In this document: positions 28,527 to 36,566 of the stretch, piece after piece
Position numbering within the stretch: position 1 is the first letter of the stretch
Layout of the letters: each line of letters begins with the position of its first letter
NCBI GenBank assembly: GCA_000953695.1
Contig: LN554846.1
Location: 806,001 to 870,000, forward strand
Source: Aliivibrio wodanis
GTDB lineage: Bacteria; Pseudomonadota; Gammaproteobacteria; Enterobacterales; Vibrionaceae
Length of the DNA stretch: 64,000 nucleotides
Direction: 5' to 3'
The notes under the pieces: generated by a model
Told to the model about the DNA's origin: nothing
Databases searched by the model: none
Seen by the model: the letters and a program-made list of their open reading frames with translations, nothing else
Program-made: the position numbers and the translations under genes

Positions 28527-29738
28527 ATGAAATTTACAAAATGTGCGTTGGCGTTAAGTTTAGTTTTTCCAGCAGTAGCAACTTCTGCACCGCTACTTTC
28601 TTTAGATACTTTGACAAATCAAGAGAAAATCCAGCAAACCAATGCATGGTTAGAAATTGATACTAAAGCTTTTCAACATAATATAGATACTTTAAAACAA
28701 ACATTATCAGAAAGTACAAAAGTCTGTGCAATCATGAAAGCAGATGCTTATGGTAATGGTATTGAAGGATTAATGGCTTCTGTTATTGATCGTAATGTTG
28801 ATTGTATTGGCATTACTAGTAATGAAGAAGCGCGCATTGTTCGAGCTAAAGGTTTTGAAGGTGAAATCATGCGTGTTCGTGCTGCTACACCTAATGAAAT
28901 TCAATCAGGTTTAGATTACCAAATTGAAGAGTTAATTGGTTCAAGTGAGCAAGCAAATACCATTGCAAAATTAGCTAAGAAAAATAATACAATTATCCCT
29001 GTTCACTTAGCTATCAATGCAGGTGGTATGGGGCGTAATGGCTTAGATCTAACTCAATTAGAAGGTAAGAAAGAGGCGTTAAATATTGCCTTTAATGGTC
29101 ATATCAATATTGTTGGTATCATGACCCACTTCCCAAATGAATCAGTTGAAGAGATCCGCACAAAGCTGAACTTATTCAAACAAGAAAGCCAATGGCTTAT
29201 TGATGAAGCTCAGTTAAATCGTGAAAATATTACTCTTCATGTCGCCAATTCTTACACCACGATTAATCTACCAGAAGCGCACTTAGATATGGTTCGCCCT
29301 GGTGGCCTACTGTACGGTGATATGCCAAGTAACCCAGAATACAAACGTATCGTTCGCTTTAAAACCTCTGTAGCCTCTTTAAATTATCTACCAAAAGGCA
29401 GTACTATTGGTTACAGCAGCACTTACGTATTAGGTCGTGATTCAATTTTAGCTAATCTACCATTAGGCTATTCTGATGGTTATGTGCGCTCAATTGGTAA
29501 TAACGGCTATGTATTAATTAATGGCCAGAAAGCAAATGTAGTGGGTGTGACATCTATGAATACAACGATGGTTGATGTTACCGATATTGCCGATGTTCAA
29601 CCAGGTGATGAAGTAGTTCTTTTCGGCTCTCAAAATGAAGAGACGATTGAAACTAAAGAAATGGAAGCATTTAGTAGTCGTAGTATGCCTGAGCTATACG
29701 TAATCTGGGGCGCTACCAACCCGAAAGTATATTTCTAA
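28527..29738 (+). CDS. Periplasmic broad-specificity amino-acid racemase (Alr-like, Bsr type)
   Basis: A PLP-dependent fold-III racemase of 403 residues with a signal peptide (MKFTKCALALSLVFPAVATS, cut before or near APLLS). The PLP lysine is in AIMKADAYGNG near residue 72; the second catalytic Tyr region is STIGYSSTYV near 290. Secreted Alr paralogues in vibrios are broad-spectrum racemases (BsrV type) that make non-canonical D-amino acids released to modulate the cell wall. The export signal supports this over the cytoplasmic alanine racemase. ATG at 28527 is chosen over GTG at 28521 because the signal peptide then begins MKF. The gene is followed by its own terminator. Confidence 0.88.
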   Translation: MKFTKCALALSLVFPAVATSAPLLSLDTLTNQEKIQQTNAWLEIDTKAFQHNIDTLKQTLSESTKVCAIMKADAYGNGIEGLMASVIDRNVDCIGITSNEEARIVRAKGFEGEIMRVRAATPNEIQSGLDYQIEELIGSSEQANTIAKLAKKNNTIIPVHLAINAGGMGRNGLDLTQLEGKKEALNIAFNGHINIVGIMTHFPNESVEEIRTKLNLFKQESQWLIDEAQLNRENITLHVANSYTTINLPEAHLDMVRPGGLLYGDMPSNPEYKRIVRFKTSVASLNYLPKGSTIGYSSTYVLGRDSILANLPLGYSDGYVRSIGNNGYVLINGQKANVVGVTSMNTTMVDVTDIADVQPGDEVVLFGSQNEETIETKEMEAFSSRSMPELYVIWGATNPKVYF

Positions 29739-29775
29739 TAGCTGTTCTATTGGTATTATTGTATTGATATAAATA

Positions 29776-29806
29776 AAAACGGTCAGCATATGCTGACCGT
29801 TTTTTA
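29776..29806 (+). terminator. Rho-independent terminator after the racemase gene
   Basis: AACGGTCAGCATATGCTGACCGTT is a perfect palindromic stem followed by a T-run. It lies between the convergent racemase and pepD genes. Confidence 0.92.
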
Positions 29807-29821
29807 TTAACAAGTAATGGA

Positions 29822-31276
29822 TTACTTCTTAGGAATGTTTTCTAAGATAGCAACCATTTGCTCCCAATAAAGAGCAACGGTGTCAATTTTTACTTTCTCA
29901 TCTGGAGAGTGAGGGAATTTGATTGTTGGACCGAATGAAATCATATCCATTTTAGGATAAGGTTCTTTAAATAGACCACACTCTAAACCTGCGTGAATAA
30001 CCATAATATTTGGTTTATTACCGTAGATACCTTCATAAACATCACGGAAAACATGCATGATTTCAGAGTCAGCATCAGGTTTCCAGCCAGGATAAGTACC
30101 AGAGAAGGTGACTTGGGCGCCTGCTAATTCAGCAATAGAGGTAAGCATGCTTTCAACCATACTACGGCCAGAATCCATTAATGAACGGATAAGACAAAGA
30201 ATGGTAATTGAATCTTCCTCTGTCGTAATAACCCCAACGTTCAAAGACGTCTCAACGACACCTTCAATATCATCACTCATGCGGATCACGCCGTTTGGAC
30301 ACGCATTCAATGTTGCAATAAAGCGTGCTTGAGCTGATGGTGTTAATCCTTTATCTGCAGAGACTGCCTCATTAAAGGTTACAATACTTGTCTCTACTCG
30401 GCCTAATTCAGCTTTTAGCAATTCAGTATAAAACGTGAATAGTTCAGCAAGTTTAGCTTCGTTTTCAGCAGGAACGGCAACGGTTGCAAACGCTTCACGA
30501 GGAATAGCATTACGTAAACTACCACCACGGAATTCAACAAGACGTAAATCAAGCTCAGCAGCATGACCAGCAAGAAAACGCCCTAATAGTTTGTTTGCAT
30601 TACCACGACCAGTATGAATATCACAACCAGAGTGGCCGCCTTTTAGGCCTTTTAATGTGATTTGACGAGTAACATAACTTGTTGGTAAGGCTTCACGTTC
30701 AATATTAAGTTTGATTGAACCGTCCGCTCCCCCAGCACAACCCATGTAGATCTCGCCTTCTTGTTCAGAATCGGTGTTAAGAAGAATGTCACCTTCTAGC
30801 CAGCCAGCTTCTAAGCCGAAAGCACCTGTCATTCCAGCTTCTTCATCAATAGTTAGTAGTACTTCTAGCGGACCGTGTTTTAGTTCTTTTGAAGCAAGGA
30901 CTGCAAGACAAGAGGCCATCCCCATACCGTTGTCGGCACCAAGAGTAGTTCCTTTCGCTGTTACCCATTCGCCATCAATATATGGTTGAATTGGATCTTT
31001 CGTGAAATCATGATCCGTATCTTCATTCTTTTGTGGGACCATATCGATGTGAGCTTGAAGAACAACCCCTTTACGATCTTCCATGCCTGCAGTTGCTGGC
31101 TTTTTAATAAATACATTACCAGTAGGATCACGGCGAACCTCTAGTCCTTCACTTGTTGCCCATTCAATGATGTATTGAGCTAATGCCTCTTCATGCTTAG
31201 AAGGGTGAGGAATAGAGCAAATTTTATCGAAAAACTGCCAAAGTGGTTGAGGGGTAAGTTGACGGATCTCAGACAC
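29822..31276 (-). CDS. pepD: Aminoacyl-histidine dipeptidase (peptidase D)
   Basis: PepD is a cytosolic M20-family dinuclear zinc dipeptidase that cleaves Xaa-His and other unblocked dipeptides. The 484 residues match the E. coli length (485). Metal and catalytic segments: VLQAHIDMVPQ near residue 78, LGADNGMGMA near 117, TIDEEAGMTGA near 147 and NTDSE near 172, with a C-terminal metal His expected in SFGPTIKFPHSPDEKV. A long 823-bp intergenic region containing a separate short transcription unit lies upstream. Confidence 0.96.
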   Translation of the reverse strand: MSEIRQLTPQPLWQFFDKICSIPHPSKHEEALAQYIIEWATSEGLEVRRDPTGNVFIKKPATAGMEDRKGVVLQAHIDMVPQKNEDTDHDFTKDPIQPYIDGEWVTAKGTTLGADNGMGMASCLAVLASKELKHGPLEVLLTIDEEAGMTGAFGLEAGWLEGDILLNTDSEQEGEIYMGCAGGADGSIKLNIEREALPTSYVTRQITLKGLKGGHSGCDIHTGRGNANKLLGRFLAGHAAELDLRLVEFRGGSLRNAIPREAFATVAVPAENEAKLAELFTFYTELLKAELGRVETSIVTFNEAVSADKGLTPSAQARFIATLNACPNGVIRMSDDIEGVVETSLNVGVITTEEDSITILCLIRSLMDSGRSMVESMLTSIAELAGAQVTFSGTYPGWKPDADSEIMHVFRDVYEGIYGNKPNIMVIHAGLECGLFKEPYPKMDMISFGPTIKFPHSPDEKVKIDTVALYWEQMVAILENIPKK

Positions 31277-31510
31277 AAGAATCTCCTTTTGAGAACATTA
31301 TTTATTTAGGAATGCACTATTTATTTGAGTTATTGGGTGTTAATTAAAACAAGTATACCTATGAATCTAGCGAATTACTCTGTTTGATATCGTAAATACC
31401 ATATCAAATTTTATGAATAGAAATGAGATACAGGTCCATTTTTTAAATAGCAAACGATAAAGTAATAAAATTACAAAACTTAGATGAATAAGCAGGGGTA
31501 ATTAAATTTA

Positions 31511-31526
31511 TGTGAGCTGTGTCATG
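31511..31526. promoter_or_regulatory. CRP-like site upstream of the short transcript
   Basis: TGTGA-N6-TCATG resembles the CRP consensus TGTGA-N6-TCACA, with 8 of 10 half-site bases matching. Its centre is about 48 bp upstream of the inferred start of the transcript at 31567, which is not a standard activating position. It could act on either that unit or pepD. Weak evidence. Confidence 0.35.
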
Positions 31527-31532
31527 TTTTTG

Positions 31533-31560
31533 TTGTAATTAAATTTCATGGTGGTATAGT
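31533..31560 (+). promoter_or_regulatory. Sigma-70 promoter of the short intergenic transcript
   Basis: TTGTAA (31533-31538), a 16-nt spacer and TATAGT (31555-31560) form a reasonable sigma-70 promoter. The predicted start is near 31567. The next strong termination signal is at 31842-31875, so the transcript would be about 300 nt. Confidence 0.6.
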
Positions 31561-31677
31561 TACTCCATCTGCTGCTACAGCAAAAAGTAAATGCTCAAAG
31601 GATGAGTCCGATTTATCGCCTCCAAGGAACTGAGATCAATTATTTTGTTTTTAACTGTCAATTGATAAGGTGATGTT

Positions 31678-31761
31678 ATGTCTTTAAGTTCTTCTAAATT
31701 CTGGAACCAACGCTCTATTTATACAAACCAATTTGTATACCCAGCTTGCTTTGGTTACTAA
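31678..31761 (+). CDS. Possible 27-aa small protein or leader peptide
   Basis: ATG at 31678 follows AAGG (31667-31670 area) at a normal distance. The 27-codon product begins MSLSSSKFWNQRSIY and ends VYPACFGY; it is rich in aromatic residues (three Tyr, three Phe, one Trp) and Ser, and is not hydrophobic enough to be membrane-inserted. The stop codon abuts a UUCG hairpin, and a second hairpin lies within the ORF, so ribosome position could change RNA folding. There is no family match that I recognise. Coding status is inferred from the ribosome site and the embedding in a plausible transcript. Confidence 0.45.
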   Translation: MSLSSSKFWNQRSIYTNQFVYPACFGY

Positions 31762-31841
31762 TAAAACTTCGGTTTTATCGTTAAAGTAATACCCCTATAG
31801 TTGGAATTCTATTTTACCCAAATACGGGTGACTTAATTCTC

Positions 31842-31875
31842 CGCCATCCAAATCATTTGGGTGGCGTTTTTTTTG
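31842..31875 (+). terminator. Rho-independent terminator of the short transcript
   Basis: CGCCATCCAA and TTGGGTGGCG pair (one G-U) around a short loop and are followed by eight T. It lies 225 bp upstream of the purine permease and would stop most transcription reaching it from the upstream promoter. Confidence 0.88.
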
Positions 31876-31941
31876 TCTGAAATAAATTCGACGCTTACCT
31901 CACTTGTTATCTTTATCTTTAACTAATTGATTAATATTGAA

Positions 31942-31969
31942 AACACTCTACTTTATAAATTAGAGTGTT
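31942..31969. other. Hairpin upstream of the purine permease
   Basis: AACACTCTA and TAGAGTGTT form a perfect 9-bp stem with a 10-nt AT-rich loop. Only a mixed T-rich stretch follows, so it is a weak terminator at best. Role unknown. Confidence 0.45.
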
Positions 31970-32010
31970 GACTTTATTTATTATTAGCTCATTAAAAGGG
32001 TAACTATCGC

Positions 32011-32039
32011 TAGAAATTCCTATAATTCCTCTTTATAAT
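32011..32039 (+). promoter_or_regulatory. Promoter candidate for the purine permease
   Basis: TAGAAA (32011-32016), a 17-nt spacer and a perfect TATAAT (32034-32039). A second TATAAT is at 32021-32026. The predicted start near 32046 places the PurR-box match immediately downstream. Confidence 0.5.
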
Positions 32040-32055
32040 CCTCAGCCAATCGATT

Positions 32056-32071
32056 ACGCAAACGTTTAGAT
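32056..32071. promoter_or_regulatory. PurR operator candidate
   Basis: ACGCAAACGTTTAGAT matches the E. coli PurR consensus ACGCAAACGTTTGCGT at 13 of 16 positions, with a perfect left half and centre. It lies 28 bp upstream of the permease start. PurR with bound hypoxanthine or guanine represses purine uptake and synthesis genes, so this site supports both regulation and substrate class of the downstream permease. Confidence 0.72.
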
Positions 32072-32099
32072 TGTATAAAATAGACTAGGAATACCCCTA

Positions 32100-33392
32100 A
32101 TGCTTGAGAAAATGTTCCAACTAAAAGAAAACGGTACGAACTTTCGTACTGAGGTTATTGCAGGCTTAACCACCTTCTTAACCATGGCTTATATTATTTT
32201 TGTTAACCCGGCTATCTTAGCGGATGCAGGAATGGACAGAGGCGCTGTGTTTGTTGCAACGTGTATTGCAGCGGCAATCGGTTGTTTCATTATGGGGTTC
32301 GTTGCTAACTTCCCAATCGCTCAAGCGCCAGGGATGGGGTTAAATGCTTTCTTCACTTATACCGTTGTTTTAGGTATGGGTCATACATGGCAAGTTGCTT
32401 TAGCTGCTGTATTTATGTCAGGTGTACTTTTTATTTTCTTAAGCATTTTCAAAGTACGTGAATGGATTATAGATTCAATTCCTCTTTCATTAAGAACGGG
32501 TATCTCTGCAGGCATCGGTTTATTTCTTGCATTTATCGCACTGAAAAATGCAGGTATTGTCGTTGATAACCCTGCAACATTAGTATCAATGGGTAATATC
32601 ACTAGTTTCCCTGCGGTAATGGGTGCTATCGGTTTCTTTTTAACTATTGCTTTAGTTCATCGTGGATATAAAGCAGCGGTAATGTTAGCTATTATTGCGG
32701 TAACGGTTTTAGCGGTATTATTTGGTGAAGTCCAATACGCTGGTATTATGTCGATGCCGCCAAGCATTGCACCTACTTTTATGCAATTAGATTTCTCTAG
32801 TGCATTTGAACTAAGTATGCTGACGGTTGTTTTTGCTTTCTTATTTGTTGATCTATTTGATACTGCGGGCACATTAGTTGGTGTTTCTCAGCGTGCTGGT
32901 ATAATGGGGGAGGATGGTAAAATTCCACGTTTGAACCGCGCTCTTTTAGCCGATTCTACAGCTACATCTGTTGGTGCTTTATTAGGAACATCAAATACAA
33001 CATCTTATATTGAAAGTGTATCAGGTGTTGCAGCAGGTGGTCGTACTGGTTTAACGGCTGTTGTTGTTGGTGTATTATTTCTTCTTGCTTTATTTTTCTC
33101 TCCTTTAGCGGGAATGGTTCCTGCCTATGCAACCGCTGGCGCACTGTTTTATGTAGCAATTTTAATGATGTCTGGTCTTGTGAGTATAGATTGGCGAGAT
33201 CTTACTGAAGCAGCCCCTGTTGTTGTGGTATGCTTACTTATGCCTTTAACCTTCTCTATTGCTGATGGTATTTCGTTAGGCTTTATCTCTTATGCTGCAA
33301 TTAAATTGTTAAGCGGGAAAGGTCGTGACGTTCATATCAGTGTTTGGGTTCTTGCTGCACTATTCACGCTGAAATTTATTTTTACGGCGTAG
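32100..33392 (+). CDS. NCS2-family purine permease (AzgA-like: adenine or guanine/hypoxanthine)
   Basis: A 430-residue inner membrane purine:cation symporter with about 12-14 helices. Signature segments of the AzgA-like NCS2 branch are present: [16 protein letters not shown] near residue 25, [17 protein letters not shown] near 74, and [20 protein letters not shown] near 297. This branch includes E. coli AdeP/AdeQ (adenine) and GhxP/GhxQ (guanine and hypoxanthine). The specificity is not readable here, but a PurR-box match upstream and gpt 37 bp downstream favour guanine or hypoxanthine. AGGA provides the ribosome site. Confidence 0.9.
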   Translation: MLEKMFQLKENGTNFRTEVIAGLTTFLTMAYIIFVNPAILADAGMDRGAVFVATCIAAAIGCFIMGFVANFPIAQAPGMGLNAFFTYTVVLGMGHTWQVALAAVFMSGVLFIFLSIFKVREWIIDSIPLSLRTGISAGIGLFLAFIALKNAGIVVDNPATLVSMGNITSFPAVMGAIGFFLTIALVHRGYKAAVMLAIIAVTVLAVLFGEVQYAGIMSMPPSIAPTFMQLDFSSAFELSMLTVVFAFLFVDLFDTAGTLVGVSQRAGIMGEDGKIPRLNRALLADSTATSVGALLGTSNTTSYIESVSGVAAGGRTGLTAVVVGVLFLLALFFSPLAGMVPAYATAGALFYVAILMMSGLVSIDWRDLTEAAPVVVVCLLMPLTFSIADGISLGFISYAAIKLLSGKGRDVHISVWVLAALFTLKFIFTA

Positions 33393-33429
33393 TCACTACT
33401 GGCTATGCTTTTTAGAGGTTTTGTCTATT

Positions 33430-33888
33430 ATGGCTAACAAATTTGTAATCACTTGGGATAACATGCAGATGTATACTCGTCAGCTTGCTGAACAGTTACT
33501 TCCTGCCGAGCAATGGAAAGGTATTTTGGCTGTGAGCCGTGGCGGTTTAGTGCCTGCTGCGATTTTAGCTCGTGAGTTGAATATTCGTTATGTTGATACA
33601 GTTTGTATTTCAAGCTACGATCATGATCACCAGCGTGATATGACGGTTGTTAAAGCAATGGAAGGTGATGGTGAAGGTTTTATCATCATTGATGACCTTG
33701 TTGATAGCGGCGATACTGCGGTTAAGCTACGTGAAATGTACCCTAAAGGTAAATTAGTGACAGTATGTGCTAAACCAGCAGGTATTCATTTAGTTGATGC
33801 ATATGTTGTTGATATTCCACAAGATACGTGGATTGAACAACCATGGGATATGGCGGTAACATACGTAGATCCTATTTGTAAAAAATAA
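33430..33888 (+). CDS. gpt: Xanthine-guanine phosphoribosyltransferase
   Basis: Gpt converts guanine, xanthine and, less well, hypoxanthine to nucleotides with PRPP. ATG at 33430 gives 152 residues, the same as E. coli; an upstream in-frame TTG at 33421 is rejected. The PRPP-binding loop is [15 protein letters not shown] near residue 85, and the N-terminal SRGGLVPA motif near 37 is conserved. It is downstream of the purine permease, likely as an uptake-and-salvage pair, and uses PRPP made by the prs gene near the end of the window. Confidence 0.97.
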   Translation: MANKFVITWDNMQMYTRQLAEQLLPAEQWKGILAVSRGGLVPAAILARELNIRYVDTVCISSYDHDHQRDMTVVKAMEGDGEGFIIIDDLVDSGDTAVKLREMYPKGKLVTVCAKPAGIHLVDAYVVDIPQDTWIEQPWDMAVTYVDPICKK

Positions 33889-33904
33889 TTTAAATCAAAT
33901 TGAT

Positions 33905-33938
33905 AAAAATGACTCTCTTAGTAGGGTCATTTTTTTTG
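33905..33938 (+). terminator. Rho-independent terminator after gpt
   Basis: AATGACTC and GGGTCATT pair (one G-U) and are followed by eight T. Confidence 0.85.
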
Positions 33939-34031
33939 CCTTGAATTTGATTTTATTGCGCTCTGCGTATTTCTTATTTGCCTTTCAGTATATAGTAATA
34001 GCCATCAACCTTTGTATTACTGGTGTTTGGA

Positions 34032-35276
34032 ATGACTCAGCCTGAAAGTGAAAACCTCTCTGTTAAATTATTTAAAAATCAAAAACAAGCCTTAGAGACG
34101 TCAGGTCTTGTTCCTTATCTTCCAAGTAGTGTGGAACAAATGTCCTCTAATGATGATGACCGACGTTGGTATCGTGAACTTCGCCGTCCTCAATGGATTT
34201 GGCAAGGTGTTGAGCCTATCGAATTAGAGTCAATTCTTGCTCGTATCGCCAGTAGTGACAAAAATCGTAGCCGTGATGAATGGCTCGATACTGTAAGTGG
34301 CTATCATTCTGGAAACTGGGCCTATGAGTGGATCCATGCCGGAATGGATCATCAAAAAAAAGCATCAGAATTAGAGGGTGATGAAGCTGCTGAATCTTTA
34401 TTTAAAGCAAGTTTATACTTTAGCATTGCTGGCTACCCGCACATTAAAGGGGATAACTTAGCGACACAAGCACAAGTTCTTGCAAACCAAGCTTATGACA
34501 TGGCAGCAAAAGAAACTTCTCATCGAATAGAGAAGATCCTCGTGCCTTATGAAGGAAAGAAAATTACTTGTTATTTACACTTACCAAGTACAGAAAAACC
34601 ATTACCAGTTGTTATTGTCAGTGGTGGAATGGATTCATTACAAACAGATATGTGGCGACTGTATCGTGATTTTCTTGCGCCAAATAATATAGCTATGCTG
34701 ACTCTTGATATGCCATCAATTGGTCACAGTTCTCATTGGCCATTAACGGAAGACTCTAGTTGTTTGCATCAAGCCGTCTTGAACCATTTACCAAGTATTC
34801 CATGGGTTGACCGCTTTCATGCCGCTGTTATGGGTTTTCGTTTTGGTGGAAATGTGGCTTTACGTCTCTCTTTTTTAGAATCTAGTAGATTAAAAGCATG
34901 TGTGGCATTGGGCGCACCAATACATAATATTCTATCTGAACCGACTAAGCTGAAGAAGATGCCAAAGATGTATTTAGATGTATTGGCCTCCCGATTAGCA
35001 AAACAGGTTGTTGATATCAATAGTTTAACAAGCCAGATGCAAGCATGGTCTTTGAAAAACCAAGGCTTTCTTTCTGGAGGAAGAAAAACGTCGGTTTCTA
35101 TTCTTTCTATTGGCTTAAAAGGGGATCCTGTATCCCCTAAGTCAGATAACAAATTGGCCGCTTTGTTTAGTCAGTATGGTAAAGGTGTCGAGTTGAATGC
35201 TAAGACTTTATATAGTGGCTATGAGGAAGCACTAAACCAGATGATTGAATGGATAAAAGAAGAAATGAAACAATAA
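34032..35276 (+). CDS. frsA: FrsA family alpha/beta-hydrolase-fold protein
   Basis: FrsA (YafA) binds dephosphorylated IIA-Glc of the phosphotransferase system and shifts cells between fermentation and respiration. ATG at 34032 gives 414 residues, as in E. coli, versus a GTG three codons earlier. Family runs: PQWIWQGVEPIELESILARI, YHSGNWAYEWIHAGM, SGGMDSLQTDMWRLY and TLDMPSIGHSS. The usual hydrolase elbow GxSxG reads GFRFGG, without the nucleophilic serine, as in E. coli FrsA, so classic esterase activity is not expected. A pyruvate decarboxylase activity has been claimed and disputed. It follows gpt as in E. coli, but no crl lies between it and proB. Confidence 0.94.
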   Translation: MTQPESENLSVKLFKNQKQALETSGLVPYLPSSVEQMSSNDDDRRWYRELRRPQWIWQGVEPIELESILARIASSDKNRSRDEWLDTVSGYHSGNWAYEWIHAGMDHQKKASELEGDEAAESLFKASLYFSIAGYPHIKGDNLATQAQVLANQAYDMAAKETSHRIEKILVPYEGKKITCYLHLPSTEKPLPVVIVSGGMDSLQTDMWRLYRDFLAPNNIAMLTLDMPSIGHSSHWPLTEDSSCLHQAVLNHLPSIPWVDRFHAAVMGFRFGGNVALRLSFLESSRLKACVALGAPIHNILSEPTKLKKMPKMYLDVLASRLAKQVVDINSLTSQMQAWSLKNQGFLSGGRKTSVSILSIGLKGDPVSPKSDNKLAALFSQYGKGVELNAKTLYSGYEEALNQMIEWIKEEMKQ

Positions 35277-35442
35277 TCTGACTTTAAATTCATCTTATTA
35301 AAGTGAAATGTTATTAAATGCTATTTTAAGCTTGTACTGTTCTGATTTGCTTGCTAAAAATAGGGCTGTTTTTCCATTATTATTACGACGAACAAAAATC
35401 GTAATTTAAAACATTATTAGTTAATAAATAGGTAGTAGGGAA

Positions 35443-36552
35443 TTGAATACACAATCTCAAACCATAGTCGTTAAACTTGGTACAAGTGTACTCACCGGTG
35501 GCACATTAAAACTTGATAGAGCCCATATGGTTGAACTTGTTCGCCAATGTGTGCATCTGAAAAAGTTAGGCCACCAAGTTATTGTTGTTACATCTGGAGC
35601 GATTGCTGCTGGTCGTGAACATCTTAACTACCCTGAACTACCCAAAACCATGGCCAATAAGCAGTTACTTGCTGCTGTTGGTCAAAGCTGCTTAATTCAA
35701 GCATGGCAGAGCTTATTTGGCATCTATGGTGTTGATGTCGGTCAAATGTTACTGACACGCGCAGATTTAGACGATCGTGAACGTTACTTAAATGCGCGAG
35801 ATATGCTAACGGCTTTGCTTAAAAATAACATTGTGCCTATTGTTAATGAGAATGATGCAGTAGCAACCAATGAAATTAAAGTGGGCGATAATGATAATTT
35901 ATCAGCACTAGTCGGAATTCTTGCCGGAGCAGATAAGCTGTTATTATTGACCGATCAGTCGGGATTATTTACGGCGGATCCACGAAAAGATCCTAAAGCT
36001 GAGTTGATCAAAGAAGTTCATACGATTGATGAAACATTACGAAAAATTGCTGGTGGTAGCGGAACAACGCTAGGTACTGGTGGTATGGCAACGAAACTGC
36101 AAGCGGCAGATATTGCTCGCCGCGCTGGTATAGAAGTTGTTATCGCGGCGGGTAGTGCAGAAAACGTGATCAGTGATGTTATACATTCAAAACCACAAGG
36201 AACGAAGTTCTTACCTGTTGAATGTGCACTTGAAAGCCGTAAGCGTTGGATTTTAGCTGGGCCTGCGACTAATGGGCACATTGTCATTGATGATGGTGCC
36301 GTTAACGCAGTTCAACAGAAAGGTAGTAGCTTATTGAGTAAGGGTATTACTGAAGTTGCGGGTCATTTTGTTCGTGGTGGTGTTGCTAAGATTGTAAATA
36401 CAAACGGCGAGTTGATTGCTCGTGGTATCTCACGCTATTCAAGTGATGATTTAAGTAAAATTTTAGGAAAGCACAGTTTGGATATTTACGCAGTATTAGG
36501 CTACGAATATGGGCCTGTAGCTATCCACCGTGATGATTTAGTACTGATTTAG
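35443..36552 (+). CDS. proB: Glutamate 5-kinase
   Basis: ProB phosphorylates glutamate in the first and feedback-inhibited step of proline synthesis. The 369-residue product begins [20 protein letters not shown], aligning with the E. coli N-terminus, and requires TTG as start codon (35443), with GTAGGGA upstream. The amino acid kinase domain includes [13 protein letters not shown] and [37 protein letters not shown] is near 212. A C-terminal PUA domain begins near residue 280. proA follows after 14 bp. Confidence 0.96.
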   Translation: MNTQSQTIVVKLGTSVLTGGTLKLDRAHMVELVRQCVHLKKLGHQVIVVTSGAIAAGREHLNYPELPKTMANKQLLAAVGQSCLIQAWQSLFGIYGVDVGQMLLTRADLDDRERYLNARDMLTALLKNNIVPIVNENDAVATNEIKVGDNDNLSALVGILAGADKLLLLTDQSGLFTADPRKDPKAELIKEVHTIDETLRKIAGGSGTTLGTGGMATKLQAADIARRAGIEVVIAAGSAENVISDVIHSKPQGTKFLPVECALESRKRWILAGPATNGHIVIDDGAVNAVQQKGSSLLSKGITEVAGHFVRGGVAKIVNTNGELIARGISRYSSDDLSKILGKHSLDIYAVLGYEYGPVAIHRDDLVLI

Positions 36553-36566
36553 TAAAGGGATATATT

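Larger units (their letters stand above)
31567..31875 (+). ncRNA. Putative ~300-nt structured transcript with a short ORF (boundaries inferred)
   Basis: The interval has a promoter, several hairpins, a short ORF with a ribosome site and a strong terminator, but no gene in the usual size range. Hairpins seen: TGCTG/CAGCA at 31570-31582; CTCA/TGAG at 31594-31606 with AAGGA in the loop; a second GGA at 31623-31628 (AAGGAA) within CTC...GAG; a perfect 8-bp stem TATACAAA/TTTGTATA at 31720-31739 inside the ORF; a UUCG-capped hairpin ATAAAAC/GTTTTAT at 31761-31778 directly after the ORF stop; and the terminator. GGA motifs in loops are typical of CsrA-binding RNA. I know no named RNA family that fits. 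It could be a small mRNA, a dual-function RNA or an attenuator for the downstream permease. Confidence 0.5.

Noticed and set aside
31789-32099. The 9-mer ATACCCCTA occurs at 31789-31797 and again at 32091-32099, just before the permease start
   Set aside because: A single 9-base match within 300 bp is compatible with chance; no pairing partner or further similarity around the two copies was found.
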